A model generated the notes under the pieces. It worked only from the letters and a program-made list of their open reading frames with translations, was not told the DNA's origin and did not search any database. Shown here piece after piece: positions 25,801 to 37,948 of a stretch of DNA of 64,000 nt. The stretch covers positions 1 through 64,000 of the forward strand of contig JAHLMK010000044.1 of the NCBI GenBank assembly GCA_019915135.1. Reading direction: 5' to 3'. Position 1 is the first letter of the stretch, and the number at the start of each line of letters is the position of its first letter. The translations under genes were made by a program, and so were the position numbers. This DNA comes from Strobilurus pachycystidiatus (lineage: Eukaryota > Basidiomycota > Agaricomycetes > Agaricales > Physalacriaceae).

Positions 25801-26945
25801 CGGGGACACAAAGTTAGTTCGAGTCGAACTATCAAGGCTTATGGGTATAGTTTTGTGACATTTTGTTGATGGTTTTTTGTCCATAAAAGGAAATTTTGTT
25901 GACGCAACAACAAAGCTATTAGATAGTTAGGCTTATAGGTATAGGTATAGACATCTTTGAACCCATCACTTGTATCCAATACGCACCGAGACAGAGGCCC
26001 CGCGCGCGGGCCCTTTTCTTTACCGTTCTCTTCCGCTGCGCGTGCGAGAACACCCCTCACCTCTAACCTTTCCTAACCTTCTAACCGGCTAACGTCAAAT
26101 CACTGACCTCTAACTGACATAAAGCAAAGTACATGTCCTGACATTCACCATGTTTATATATGTGATAGCCGAGTTGGCCCATGTACTCCTCGTGGCACAG
26201 CAGCCACAAGCCGCACGGTGTTGGGGCCGGGCTCGTGCCACTTGGAGACCTTCATATGACTACTAAAAGCACTTTTCCCATACAGGTCGAGTCCCGAGGA
26301 TATGCACTGCAACCGCCCGAGCCACCGCGGTATGAACGTAATCACAGATGGCGCTCGTGTATGGCGACCGGCGACCCAATGACCACGAAACCTTTTTTCC
26401 TATCCTTCCCTATCATACTAGGATGCGCCTAACAAAAATCAGGTTCCGAGTATATGTGGTCGCTGAGTTGGCCCATGTGCTCCTCGTGGCACAGCAGCCG
26501 GGAGCCACACGGTGCTGGGGCCGGGCTCGTGCCACCTAGAGACCTTCATATCACTATTAGAAGCATCTTTACCATACAGGTCGAGTCCCGAGGATGTGCA
26601 CTGCAACCGCCCGAGCCACCGTGGTATGAGCGTAATCACAGATGGCGCTCGTGTATGGCGACCGGCGACCCAATGACCTCGAAACCTTTTTTCCTATTCT
26701 TCCCTATCATACTAGGATGCGCCTAACAAAAATTAGGACCCGAGTAAATGTGGTTGGTGAGTTGGCCCCAGCGGCCCAATCTGGGCGCGGTAAAGATGGC
26801 GCTCGGGCGGGCCGCACGGGCCTCGGGCGGCTTAGCTTTTTTGGGACATGAATCCTGACCCTAGTACCCTTCCGCCTAAGTGGCACTGAGGAAATCGGGG
26901 ACACAAAGTTAGTTCGAGTCGAACTATCAAGGCTTATGGGTATAG

Positions 26946-27129
26946 TTGGCCCCAGCGGCCCAATCTGGGCGCGGTAAAGATGGCGCTCGGGCGGGCCGCA
27001 CGGGCCTCGGGCGGCTTAGCTTTTTTGGGACATGAATCCTGACCCTAGTACCCTTCCGCCTAAGTGGCACTGAGGAAATCGGGGACACAAAGTTAGTTCG
27101 AGTCGAACTATCAAGGCTTATGGGTATAG
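26946..27129 (+). repeat. Truncated unit class t7 (184 bp), three copies
   Basis: It begins at TTGGCCCCAGC in the C/tail segment, which in full units follows TGGTGAG. The other copies are 29485-29668 and 35379-35561 (183 bp). All three are followed by an L-type unit. These are little more than the GC-rich tail, palindrome and fixed end. Confidence 0.94.
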
Positions 27130-28317
27130 GCATGGGTTCAAAGTCATTGTGAGTTGACTTCGTACTGTTTGTTGGCTGTCTGGTCACATTTTGTTGACGG
27201 TTCTGTCACACTTTGTTGACAGTTTTGTGACATTTTGTTGATGGTTTTTTGTCCATAAAAGGAAATTTTGTTGACGCAACAACAAAGCTATTAGATAGTT
27301 AGGCTTATAGGTATAGGTATAGACATCTTTGAACCCATCACTTGTATCCAATACGCACCGAGACAGAGGCCCCGCGCGCGGGCCCTTTTCTTTACCGTTC
27401 TCTTCCGCTGCGCGTGCGAGAACACCCCTCACCTCTAACCTTTCCTAACCTTCTAACCGGCTAACGTCAAATCACTGACCTCTAACTGACATAAAGCAAA
27501 GTACATGTCCTGACATTCACCATGTTTATATATGTGATAGCCGAGTTGGCCCATGTACTCCTCGTGGCACAGCAGCCACAAGCCGCACGGTGTTGGGGCC
27601 GGGCTCGTGCCACTTGGAGACCTTCATATGACTACTAAAAGCACTTTTCCCATACAGGTCGAGTCCCGAGGATATGCACTGCAACCGCCCGAGCCACCGC
27701 GGTATGAACGTAATCACAGATGGCGCTCGTGTATGGCGACCGGCGACCCAATGACCACGAAACCTTTTTTCCTATCCTTCCCTATCATACTAGGATGCGC
27801 CTAACAAAAATCAGGTTCCGAGTATATGTGGTCGCTGAGTTGGCCCATGTGCTCCTCGTGGCACAGCAGCCGGGAGCCACACGGTGCTGGGGCCGGGCTC
27901 GTGCCACCTAGAGACCTTCATATCACTATTAGAAGCATCTTTACCATACAGGTCGAGTCCCGAGGATGTGCACTGCAACCGCCCGAGCCACCGTGGTATG
28001 AGCGTAATCACAGATGGCGCTCGTGTATGGCGACCGGCGACCCAATGACCTCGAAACCTTTTTTCCTATTCTTCCCTATCATACTAGGATGCGCCTAACA
28101 AAAATTAGGACCCGAGTAAATGTGGTTGGTGAGTTGGCCCCAGCGGCCCAATCTGGGCGCGGTAAAGATGGCGCTCGGGCGGGCCGCACGGGCCTCGGGC
28201 GGCTTAGCTTTTTTGGGACATGAATCCTGACCCTAGTACCCTTCCGCCTAAGTGGCACTGAGGAAATCGGGGACACAAAGTTAGTTCGAGTCGAACTATC
28301 AAGGCTTATGGGTATAG

Positions 28318-29484
28318 TATTTGGCATGGGTTCAAAGTCATTTGAGTGACTTGACTGTTTGTTGGCTGTTGGTGTTGACGGTTCTGTCACACTTTGTTGA
28401 CAGTTTTGTGACATTTTGTTGATGGTTTTTTGTCCATATTTTGTTGACGCAACAACAAAGCTATTAGATAGTTAGGCTTATAGGTATAGGTATAGACATC
28501 TTTGAACCCATCACTTGTATCCAATACGCACCGAGACAGAGGCCCCGCGCGCGGGCCCTTTTCTTTACCGTTCTCTTCCGCTGCGCGTGCGAGAACACCC
28601 CTCACCTCTAACCTTTCCTAACCTTCTAACCGGCTAACGTCAAATCACTGACCTCTAACTGACATAAAGCAAAGTACATGTCCTGACATTCACCATGTTT
28701 ATATATGTGATAGCCGAGTTGGCCCATGTACTCCTCGTGGCACAGCAGCCACAAGCCGCACGGTGTTGGGGCGGGCTCGTGCCACTTGGAGACCTTCATA
28801 TGACTACTAAAAGCACTTTTCCCATACAGGTCGAGTCCCGAGGATATGCACTGCAACCGCCCGAGCCACCGCGGTATGAACGATCACAGATGGCGCTCGT
28901 GTATGGCGACCGGCGACCCAATGACCACGAACCTTTTTTTCCTATCCTTCCCTATCAACTAGGATGCGCCTAACAAAAATCAGGTTCCGAGTATATGTGG
29001 TCGCTGAGTTGGCCCATGTGCTCCTCGTGGCACAGCAGCGGGAGCCACACGGTGCTGGGGCCGGGCTCGTGCCACCTAGAGACCTTCATATCACTATTAG
29101 AAGCATCTTTACCATACAGGTCGAGTCCCGAGGATGTGCACTGCAACCGCCCGAGCCACCGTGGTATGAGCGTAATCACAGATGGCGCTCGTGTATGGCG
29201 ACCGGCGACCCAATGACCTCGAAACCTTTTTTCCTATTCTTCCCTATCATACTAGGATGCGCCTAACAAAAATTAGGACCCGAGTAAATGTGGTTGGTGA
29301 GTTGGCCCCAGCGGCCAATCGGGGCGCGGTAAAGATGGCGCTCGGGGCGGGCCGCACGGGCCTCGGGCGGTTTAGCTTTTTGGGACATGAATCCTGACCC
29401 TAGTACCCTTCCGCCTAAGTGGCACTGAGGAAATCGGGGACACAAAGTTAGTTCGAGTCGAACTATCAAGGCTTATGGGTATAG
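28318..29484 (+). repeat. Degenerate F-like unit (1167 bp)
   Basis: It starts TATTTGGCATGGG, best read as the F leader with an internal deletion. It carries many short deletions compared with its neighbours (for example in the spacer near 28340-28440, at 28883 and at 28956). It marks the change from the very uniform distal part of the array to the proximal part with many indels. The indels could be real decay or local sequencing error. Confidence 0.85.
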
Positions 29485-29668
29485 TTGGCCCCAGCGGCCC
29501 AATCTGGGCGCGGTAAAGATGGCGCTCGGGCGGGCCGCACGGGCCTCGGGCGGCTTAGCTTTTTTGGGACATGAATCCTGACCCTAGTACCCTTCCGCCT
29601 AAGTGGCACTGAGGAAATCGGGGACACAAAGTTAGTTCGAGTCGAACTATCAAGGCTTATGGGTATAG

Positions 29669-30560
29669 GCATGGGTTCAAAGTCATTGTGAGTTGACTTC
29701 GTACTGTTTGTTGGCTGTCTGGTCACATTTTGTTGACGGTTCTGTCACACTTTGTTGACAGTTTTGTGACATTTTGTTGATGGTTTTTTGTCCATAAAAG
29801 GAAATTTTGTTGACGCAACAACAAAGCTATTAGATAGTTAGGCTTATAGGTATAGGTATAGACATCTTTGAACCCATCACTTGTATCCAATACGCACCGA
29901 GACAGAGGCCCCGCGCGCGGGCCCTTTTCTTTACCGTTCTCTTCCGCTGCGCGTGCGAGAACACCCCTCACCTCTAACCTTTCCTAACCTTCTAACCGGC
30001 TAACGTCAAATCACTGACCTCTAACTGACATAAAGCAAAGTACATGTCCTGACATTCACCATGTTTATATATGTGATAGCCGAGTTGGCCCATGTACTCC
30101 TCGTGGCACAGCAGCCACAAGCCGCACGGTGTTGGGGCCGGGCTCGTGCCACTTGGAGACCTTCATATGACTACTAAAAGCACTTTTCCCATACAGGTCG
30201 AGTCCCGAGGATATGCACTGCAACCGCCCGAGCCACCGCGGTATGAACGTAATCACAGATGGCGCTCGTGTATGGCGACCGGCGACCCAATGACCTCGAA
30301 ACCTTTTTTCCTATTCTTCCCTATCATACTAGGATGCGCCTAACAAAAATTAGGACCCGAGTAAATGTGGTTGGTGAGTTGGCCCCAGCGGCCCAATCTG
30401 GGCGCGGTAAAGATGGCGCTCGGGCGGGCCGCACGGGCCTCGGGCGGCTTAGCTTTTTTGGGACATGAATCCTGACCCTAGTACCCTTCCGCCTAAGTGG
30501 CACTGAGGAAATCGGGGACACAAAGTTAGTTCGAGTCGAACTATCAAGCTATGGGTATAG
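29669..30560 (+). repeat. L unit with fused A/B subrepeat (892 bp)
   Basis: This unit is 296 bp shorter than L because it has one 294-bp subrepeat instead of two. The left part (through GAACGTAATC near 30250) has A-type bases; from GACCTCG near 30293 it has B-type bases and then the B-type GGACCCGAG. This is the product expected from unequal exchange between A and B. The fixed end has lost two bases (ATCAAGCTATGGG). Confidence 0.93.
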
Positions 30561-31765
30561 TATTGACATCCCAACTTAAAAGGCATGGGTTCAAAGTCAT
30601 TGTGAGTTGACTTCGTACTGTTTGTTGGCTGTCTGGACATTTTGTTGACGGTCTGTCACACTTTGTTGACAGTTTTGTACATTTTGTTGATGGTTTTTTG
30701 TCCATAAAAGGAATTTTGTTGACGCAACAACAAAGCTATTAGATAGTTAGGCTTATAGGTATAGGTATAGACATCTTTGAACCCATCACTTGTATCCAAT
30801 ACGCACCGAGACAGAGGCCCCGCGCGCGGGCCCTTTTCTTTACCGTTCTCTTCCGCTGCGCGTGCGAGAACACCCCTCACCTCTAACCTTTCCTAACCTT
30901 CTAACCGGCTAACGTCAAATCACTGACCTCTAACTGACATAAAGCAAAGTACATGTCCTGACATTCACCATGTTTATATATGTGATAGCCGAGTTGGCCC
31001 ATGTACTCCTCGTGGCACAGCAGCCACAAGCCGCACGGTGTTGGGGCCGGGCTCGTGCCACTTGGAGACCTTCATATGACTACTAAAAGCACTTTTCCCA
31101 TACAGGTCGAGTCCCGAGGATATGCACTGCAACCGCCCGAGCCACCGCGGTATGAACGTAATCACAGATGGCGCTCGTGTATGGCGACCGGCGACCCAAT
31201 GACCACGAAACCTTTTTTCCTATCCTTCCCTATCATACTAGGATGCGCCTAACAAAAATCAGGTTCCGAGTATATGTGGTCGCTGAGTTGGCCCATGTGC
31301 TCCTCGTGGCACAGCAGCCGGGAGCCACACGGTGCTGGGGCCGGGCTCGTGCCACCTAGAGACCTTCATATCACTATTAGAAGCATCTTTACCATACAGG
31401 TCGAGTCCCGAGGATGTGCACTGCAACCGCCCGAGCCACCGTGGTATGAGCGTAATCACAGATGGCGCTCGTGTATGGCGACCGGCGACCCAATGACCTC
31501 GAAACCTTTTTTCCTATTCTTCCCTATCATACTAGGATGCGCCTAACAAAAATTAGGACCCGAGTAAATGTGGTTGGTGAGTTGGCCCCAGCGGCCCAAT
31601 CTGGGCGCGGTAAAGATGGCGCTCGGGCGGGCCGCACGGGCCTCGGGCGGCTTAGCTTTTTTGGGACATGAATCCTGACCCTAGTACCCTTCCGCCTAAG
31701 TGGCACTGAGGAAATCGGGGACACAAAGTTAGTTCGAGTCGAACTATCAAGGCTTATGGGTATAG
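30561..31765 (+). repeat. Class F unit, second copy (1205 bp)
   Basis: It has the same 22-base leader as the 36744 copy. Small deletions occur in the minisatellite region (for example GTCTGGACATT for GTCTGGTCACATT). Its presence at two separate places makes the 22-base leader a true part of the repeat rather than a sequencing accident. Confidence 0.92.
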
Positions 31766-31915
31766 ATGGCGCTCGGGCGGGCCGCACGGGCCTCGGGCGG
31801 CTTAGCTTTTTTGGGACATGAATCCTGACCCTAGTACCCTTCCGCCTAAGTGGCACTGAGGAAATCGGGGACACAAAGTTAGTTCGAGTCGAACTATCAA
31901 GGCTTATGGGTATAG
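31766..31915 (+). repeat. Truncated unit class t8 (150 bp), shortest form
   Basis: It begins at ATGGCGCTCGGGC in the tail, which in full units follows GGTAAAG. It keeps only the GC-rich tail, the palindrome and the fixed end, which defines the smallest segment always retained. Confidence 0.94.
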
Positions 31916-33103
31916 GCATGGGTTCAAAGTCATTGTGAGTTGACTTCGTACTGTTTGTTGGCTGTCTGGTCACATTTTGTTGACGGTTCTGTCACACTTT
32001 GTTGACAGTTTTGTGACATTTTGTTGATGGTTTTTTGTCCATAAAAGGAAATTTTGTTGACGCAACAACAAAGCTATTAGATAGTTAGGCTTATAGGTAT
32101 AGGTATAGACATCTTTGAACCCATCACTTGTATCCAATACGCACCGAGACAGAGGCCCGCGCGCGGGGCCCTTTTCTTTACCGTTCTCTTCCGCTGCGCG
32201 TGCGAGAACACCCCTCACCTCTAACCTTTCCTAACCTTCTAACCGGCTAACGTCAAATCACTGACCTCTAACTGACATAAAGCAAAGTACATGTCCTGAC
32301 ATTCACCATGTTTATATATGTGATAGCCGAGTTGGCCCATGTACTCCTCGTGGCACAGCAGCCACAAGCCGCACGGTGTTGGGGCCGGGCTCGTGCCACT
32401 TGGAGACCTTCATATGACTACTAAAAGCACTTTTCCCATACAGGTCGAGTCCCGAGGATATGCACTGCAACCGCCCGAGCCACCGCGGTATGAACGTAAT
32501 CACAGATGGCGCTCGTGTATGGCGACCGGCGACCCAATGACCACGAAACCTTTTTTCCTATCCTTCCCTATCATACTAGGATGCGCCTAACAAAAATCAG
32601 GTTCCGAGTATATGTGGTCGCTGAGTTGGCCCATGTGCTCCTCGTGGCACAGCAGCCGGGAGCCACACGGTGCTGGGGCCGGGCTCGTGCCACCTAGAGA
32701 CCTTCATATCACTATTAGAAGCATCTTTACCATACAGGTCGAGTCCCGAGGATGTGCACTGCAACCGCCCGAGCCACCGTGGTATGAGCGTAATCACAGA
32801 TGGCGCTCGTGTATGGCGACCGGCGACCCAATGACCTCGAAACCTTTTTTCCTATTCTTCCCTATCATACTAGGATGCGCCTAACAAAAATTAGGACCCG
32901 AGTAAATGTGGTTGGTGAGTTGGCCCCAGCGGCCCAATCTGGGCGCGGTAAAGATGGCGCTCGGGCGGGCCGCACGGGCCTCGGGCGGCTTAGCTTTTTT
33001 GGGACATGAATCCTGACCCTAGTACCCTTCCGCCTAAGTGGCACTGAGGAAATCGGGGACACAAAGTTAGTTCGAGTCGAACTATCAAGGCTTATGGGTA
33101 TAG

Positions 33104-34284
33104 GCATGGGTTCAAAGTCATTGTGAGTTGACTTCGTACTGTTTGTGGCTGTCTGGTCACATTTTGTTGACGGTTCTGTCACATTGACAGTTTTGTGACA
33201 TTTTGTTGATGGTTTTTTGTCCATAAAAGGAAATTTTGTTGACGCAACAACAAAGCTATTAGATAGTTAGGCTTATAGGTATAGGTATAGACATCTTTGA
33301 ACCCATCACTTGTATCCAATACGCACCGAGACAGAGGCCCCGCGCGCGGGCCCTTTTCTTTACCGTTCTCTTCCGCTGCGCGTGCGAGAACACCCCTCAC
33401 CTCTAACCTTTCCTAACCTTCTAACCGGCTAACGTCAAATCACTGACCTCTAACTGACATAAAGCAAAGTACATGTCCTGACATTCACCATGTTTATATA
33501 TGTGATAGCCGAGTTGGCCCATGTACTCCTCGTGGCACAGCAGCCACAAGCCGCACGGTGTTGGGGCCGGGCTCGTGCCACTTGGAGACCTTCATATGAC
33601 TACTAAAAGCACTTTTCCCATACAGGTCGAGTCCCGAGGATATGCACTGCAACCGCCCGAGCCACCGCGGTATGAACGTAATCACAGATGGCGCTCGTGT
33701 ATGGCGACCGGCGACCCAATGACCACGAAACCTTTTTTCCTATCCTTCCCTATCATACTAGGATGCGCCTAACAAAAATCAGGTTCCGAGTATATGTGGT
33801 CGCTGAGTTGGCCCATGTGCTCCTCGTGGCACAGCAGCCGGGAGCCACACGGTGCTGGGGCCGGGCTCGTGCCACCTAGAGACCTTCATATCACTATTAG
33901 AAGCATCTTTACCATACAGGTCGAGTCCCGAGGATGTGCACTGCAACCGCCCGAGCCACCGTGGTATGAGCGTAATCACAGATGGCGCTCGTGTATGGCG
34001 ACCGGCGACCCAATGACCTCGAAACCTTTTTTCCTATTCTTCCCTATCATACTAGGATGCGCCTAACAAAAATTAGGACCCGAGTAAATGTGGTTGGTGA
34101 GTTGGCCCCAGCGCCCAATCTGGGCGCGGTAAAGATGGCGCTCGGGCGGGCCGCACGGGCCTCGGGCGGCTTAGCTTTTTTGGGACATGAATCCTGACCC
34201 TAGTACCCTTCCGCCTAAGTGGCACTGAGGAAATCGGGGACACAAAGTTAGTTCGAGTCGAACTATCAAGGCTTATGGGTATAG
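33104..34284 (+). repeat. L-type unit with a shortened spacer (1181 bp)
   Basis: It starts like L but has lost bases in the minisatellite (GTCACATTGACAG near 33178 for the usual longer copy) and one base at about 33146; the rest is a standard unit. It directly follows another L unit, the only L-L neighbour pair in the array. Confidence 0.9.
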
Positions 34285-36743
34285 TTTTGTGACATTTTGT
34301 TGATGGTTTTTTGTCCATAAAAGGAAATTTTGTTGACGCAACAACAAAGCTATTAGATAGTTAGGCTTATAGGTATAGGTATAGACATCTTTGAACCCAT
34401 CACTTGTATCCAATACGCACCGAGACAGAGGCCCCGCGCGCGGGCCCTTTTCTTTACCGTTCTCTTCCGCTGCGCGTGCGAGAACACCCCTCACCTCTAA
34501 CCTTTCCTAACCTTCTAACCGGCTAACGTCAAATCACTGACCTCTAACTGACATAAAGCAAAGTACATGTCCTGACATTCACCATGTTTATATATGTGAT
34601 AGCCGAGTTGGCCCATGTACTCCTCGTGGCACAGCAGCCACAAGCCGCACGGTGTTGGGGCCGGGCTCGTGCCACTTGGAGACCTTCATATGACTACTAA
34701 AAGCACTTTTCCCATACAGGTCGAGTCCCGAGGATATGCACTGCAACCGCCCGAGCCACCGCGGTATGAACGTAATCACAGATGGCGCTCGTGTATGGCG
34801 ACCGGCGACCCAATGACCACGAAACCTTTTTTCCTATCCTTCCCTATCATACTAGGATGCGCCTAACAAAAATCAGGTTCCGAGTATATGTGGTCGCTGA
34901 GTTGGCCCATGTGCTCCTCGTGGCACAGCAGCCGGGAGCCACACGGTGCTGGGGCCGGGCTCGTGCCACCTAGAGACCTTCATATCACTATTAGAAGCAT
35001 CTTTACCATACAGGTCGAGTCCCGAGGATGTGCACTGCAACCGCCCGAGCCACCGTGGTATGAGCGTAATCACAGATGGCGCTCGTGTATGGCGACCGGC
35101 GACCCAATGACCTCGAAACCTTTTTCCTATTCTTCCCTATCATACTAGGATGCGCCTAACAAAAATTAGGACCCGAGTAAATGTGGTTGGTGAGTTGGCC
35201 CCAGCGGCCCAATCTGGGCGCGGTAAAGATGGCGCTCGGGCGGGCCGCACGGGCCTCGGGCGGCTTAGCTTTTTTGGGACATGAATCCTGACCCTAGTAC
35301 CCTTCCGCCTAAGTGGCACTGAGGAAATCGGGGACACAAAGTTAGTTCGAGTCGAACTATCAAGGCTTATGGGTATAGTTGGCCCCAGCGGCCCAATCTG
35401 GGCGCGGTAAAGATGGCGCTCGGGCGGGCCGCACGGGCCTCGGGCGGCTTAGCTTTTTTGGGACATGAATCCTGACCCTAGTACCCTTCCGCTAAGTGGC
35501 ACTGAGGAAATCGGGGACACAAAGTTAGTTCGAGTCGAACTATCAAGGCTTATGGGTATAGGCATGGGTTCAAAGTCATGTGAGTTGACTTCGTACTGTT
35601 TGTTGGCTGTCTGGTCACATTTGTTGACGGTTCTGTCACACTTTGTTGACAGTTTTGTGACATTTTGTTGATGGTTTTTTGTCCATAAAAGGAAATTTTG
35701 TTGACGCAACAACCAAAGCTATTAGATAGTTAGGCTTATAGTATAGGTATAGACATCTTGAACCCATCACTTGTATCCAATACGCACCGAGACAGAGGCC
35801 CCGCGCGCGGGCCCTTTTCTTTACCGTTCTCTTCCGCTGCGCGTGCGAGAACACCCCTCACCTCTAACCTTTCCTAACCTTCTAACCGCTAACGTCAAAT
35901 CACTGACCTCTAACTGACATAAAGCAAAGTACATGTCCTGACATTCACCATGTTTATATATGTGATAGCCGAGTTGCCCATGTACTCCTCGTGGCACAGC
36001 AGCCACAAGCCGCACGGTGTTGGGGCCGGGCTCGTGCCACTTGGAGACCTTCATATGACTACTAAAGCACTTTTCCCATACAGGTCGAGTCCGAGGATAT
36101 GCACTGCAACCGCCCGAGCCACCGCGGTATGAACGTAATCACAGATGGCGCTCGTGTATGGCGACCGGCGACCCAATGACCACGAAACCTTTTTTTCCTA
36201 TCCTTCCCTATCATACTAGGATGCGCCTAACAAAAATCAGGTTCCGAGTATATGTGGTCGCTGAGTTGGCCCATGTGCTCCTCGTGGCACAGCAGCCGGG
36301 AGCCACACGGTGCTGGGGCCGGGCTCGTGCCACCTAGAGACCTTCATATCACTATTAGAAGCATCTTTACCATACAGGTCGAGTCCCGAGGATGTGCACT
36401 GCAACCGCCCGAGCCACCGTGGTATGAGCGTAATCACAGATGGCGCTCGTGTATGGCGACCGGCGACCCAATGACCTCGAAACCTTTTTTCCTATTCTTC
36501 CCTATCATACTAGGATGCGCCTAACAAAAATTAGGACCCGAGTAAATGTGGTTGGTGAGTTGGCCCCAGCGGCCCAATCTGGGCGCGGTAAAGATGGCGC
36601 TCGGGCGGGCCGCACGGGCCTCGGGCGGCTTAGCTTTTTTGGGACATGAATCCTGACCCTAGTACCCTTCCGCCTAAGTGGCACTGAGGAAATCGGGGAC
36701 ACAAAGTTAGTTCGAGTCGAACTATCAAGGCTTATGGGTATAG

Positions 36744-37948
36744 TATTGACATCCCAACTTAAAAGGCATGGGTTCAAAGTCATTGTGAGTTGACTTCGTA
36801 CTGTTTGTTGGCTGTCTGGTCACATTTTGTTGACGGTTCTGTCACACTTTGTTGACAGTTTTGTGACATTTTGTTGATGGTTTTTTGTCCATAAAAGGAA
36901 ATTTTGTTGACGCAACAACAAAGCTATTAGATAGTTAGGCTTATAGGTATAGGTATAGACATCTTTGAACCCATCACTTGTATCCAATACGCACCGAGAC
37001 AGAGGCCCCGCGCGCGGGCCCTTTTCTTTACCGTTCTCTTCCGCTGCGCGTGCGAGAACACCCCTCACCTCTAACCTTTCCTAACCTTCTAAACGGCTAA
37101 CGTCAAATCACTGACCTCTAACTGACATAAAGCAAAGTACATGTCCTGACATTCACCATGTTTATATATGTGATAGCCGAGTTGGCCCATGTACTCCTCG
37201 TGGCACAGCAGCCACAAGCCGCACGGTGTTGGGGCCGGGCTCGTGCCACTTGGAGACCTTCATATGACTACTAAAAGCACTTTTCCCATACAGGTCGAGT
37301 CCCGAGGATATGCACTGCAACCGCCCGAGCCACCGCGGTATGAACGTAATCACAGATGGCGCTCGTGTATGGCGACCGGCGACCCAATGACCACGAAACC
37401 TTTTTTCCTATCCTTCCCTATCATACTAGGATGCGCCTAACAAAAATCAGGTTCCGAGTATATGTGGTCGCTGAGTTGGCCCATGTGCTCCTCGTGGCAC
37501 AGCAGCCGGGAGCCACACGGTGCTGGGGCGGGCTCGTGCCACCTAGAGACCTTCATATCACTATTAGAAGCATCTTTACCATACAGGTCGAGTCCCGAGG
37601 ATGTGCACTGCAACCGCCCGAGCCACCGTGGTATGAGCGTAATCACAGATGGCGCTCGTGTATGGCGACCGGCGACCCAATGACCTCGAAACCTTTTTTC
37701 TATTCTTCCCTATCATACTAGGATGCGCCTAACAAAATTAGGACCCGAGTAAATGTGGTTGGTGAGTTGGCCCCAGCGGCCCAATCTGGGCGCGGTAAAG
37801 ATGGCGCTCGGGCGGGCCGCACGGGCCTCGGGCGGCTTAGCTTTTTTGGGACATGAATCCTGACCCTAGTACCCTTCCGCCTAAGTGGCACTGAGGAAAT
37901 CGGGGACAAAAGTTAGTTCGAGTCGAACTATCAAGGCTTATGGTATAG
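36744..37948 (+). repeat. Class F unit, longest form (1205 bp)
   Basis: It starts with 22 bases (TATTGACATCC...AAAAG) that are absent from L units and then continues exactly as L. It is therefore the most complete version of the repeat seen here and shows what stood before the L start. Several single-base deletions are present (for example in the GGGGCCGGG run near 37530, the T6 run near 37700 and the fixed end, which reads TGGTATAG). Confidence 0.92.

Noticed and set aside
31527..31973. Longest ORF (148 codons, minus strand)
   Set aside because: It is made by the 150-bp t8 unit, which joins two copies of the same tail in frame. It is a by-product of the joint.
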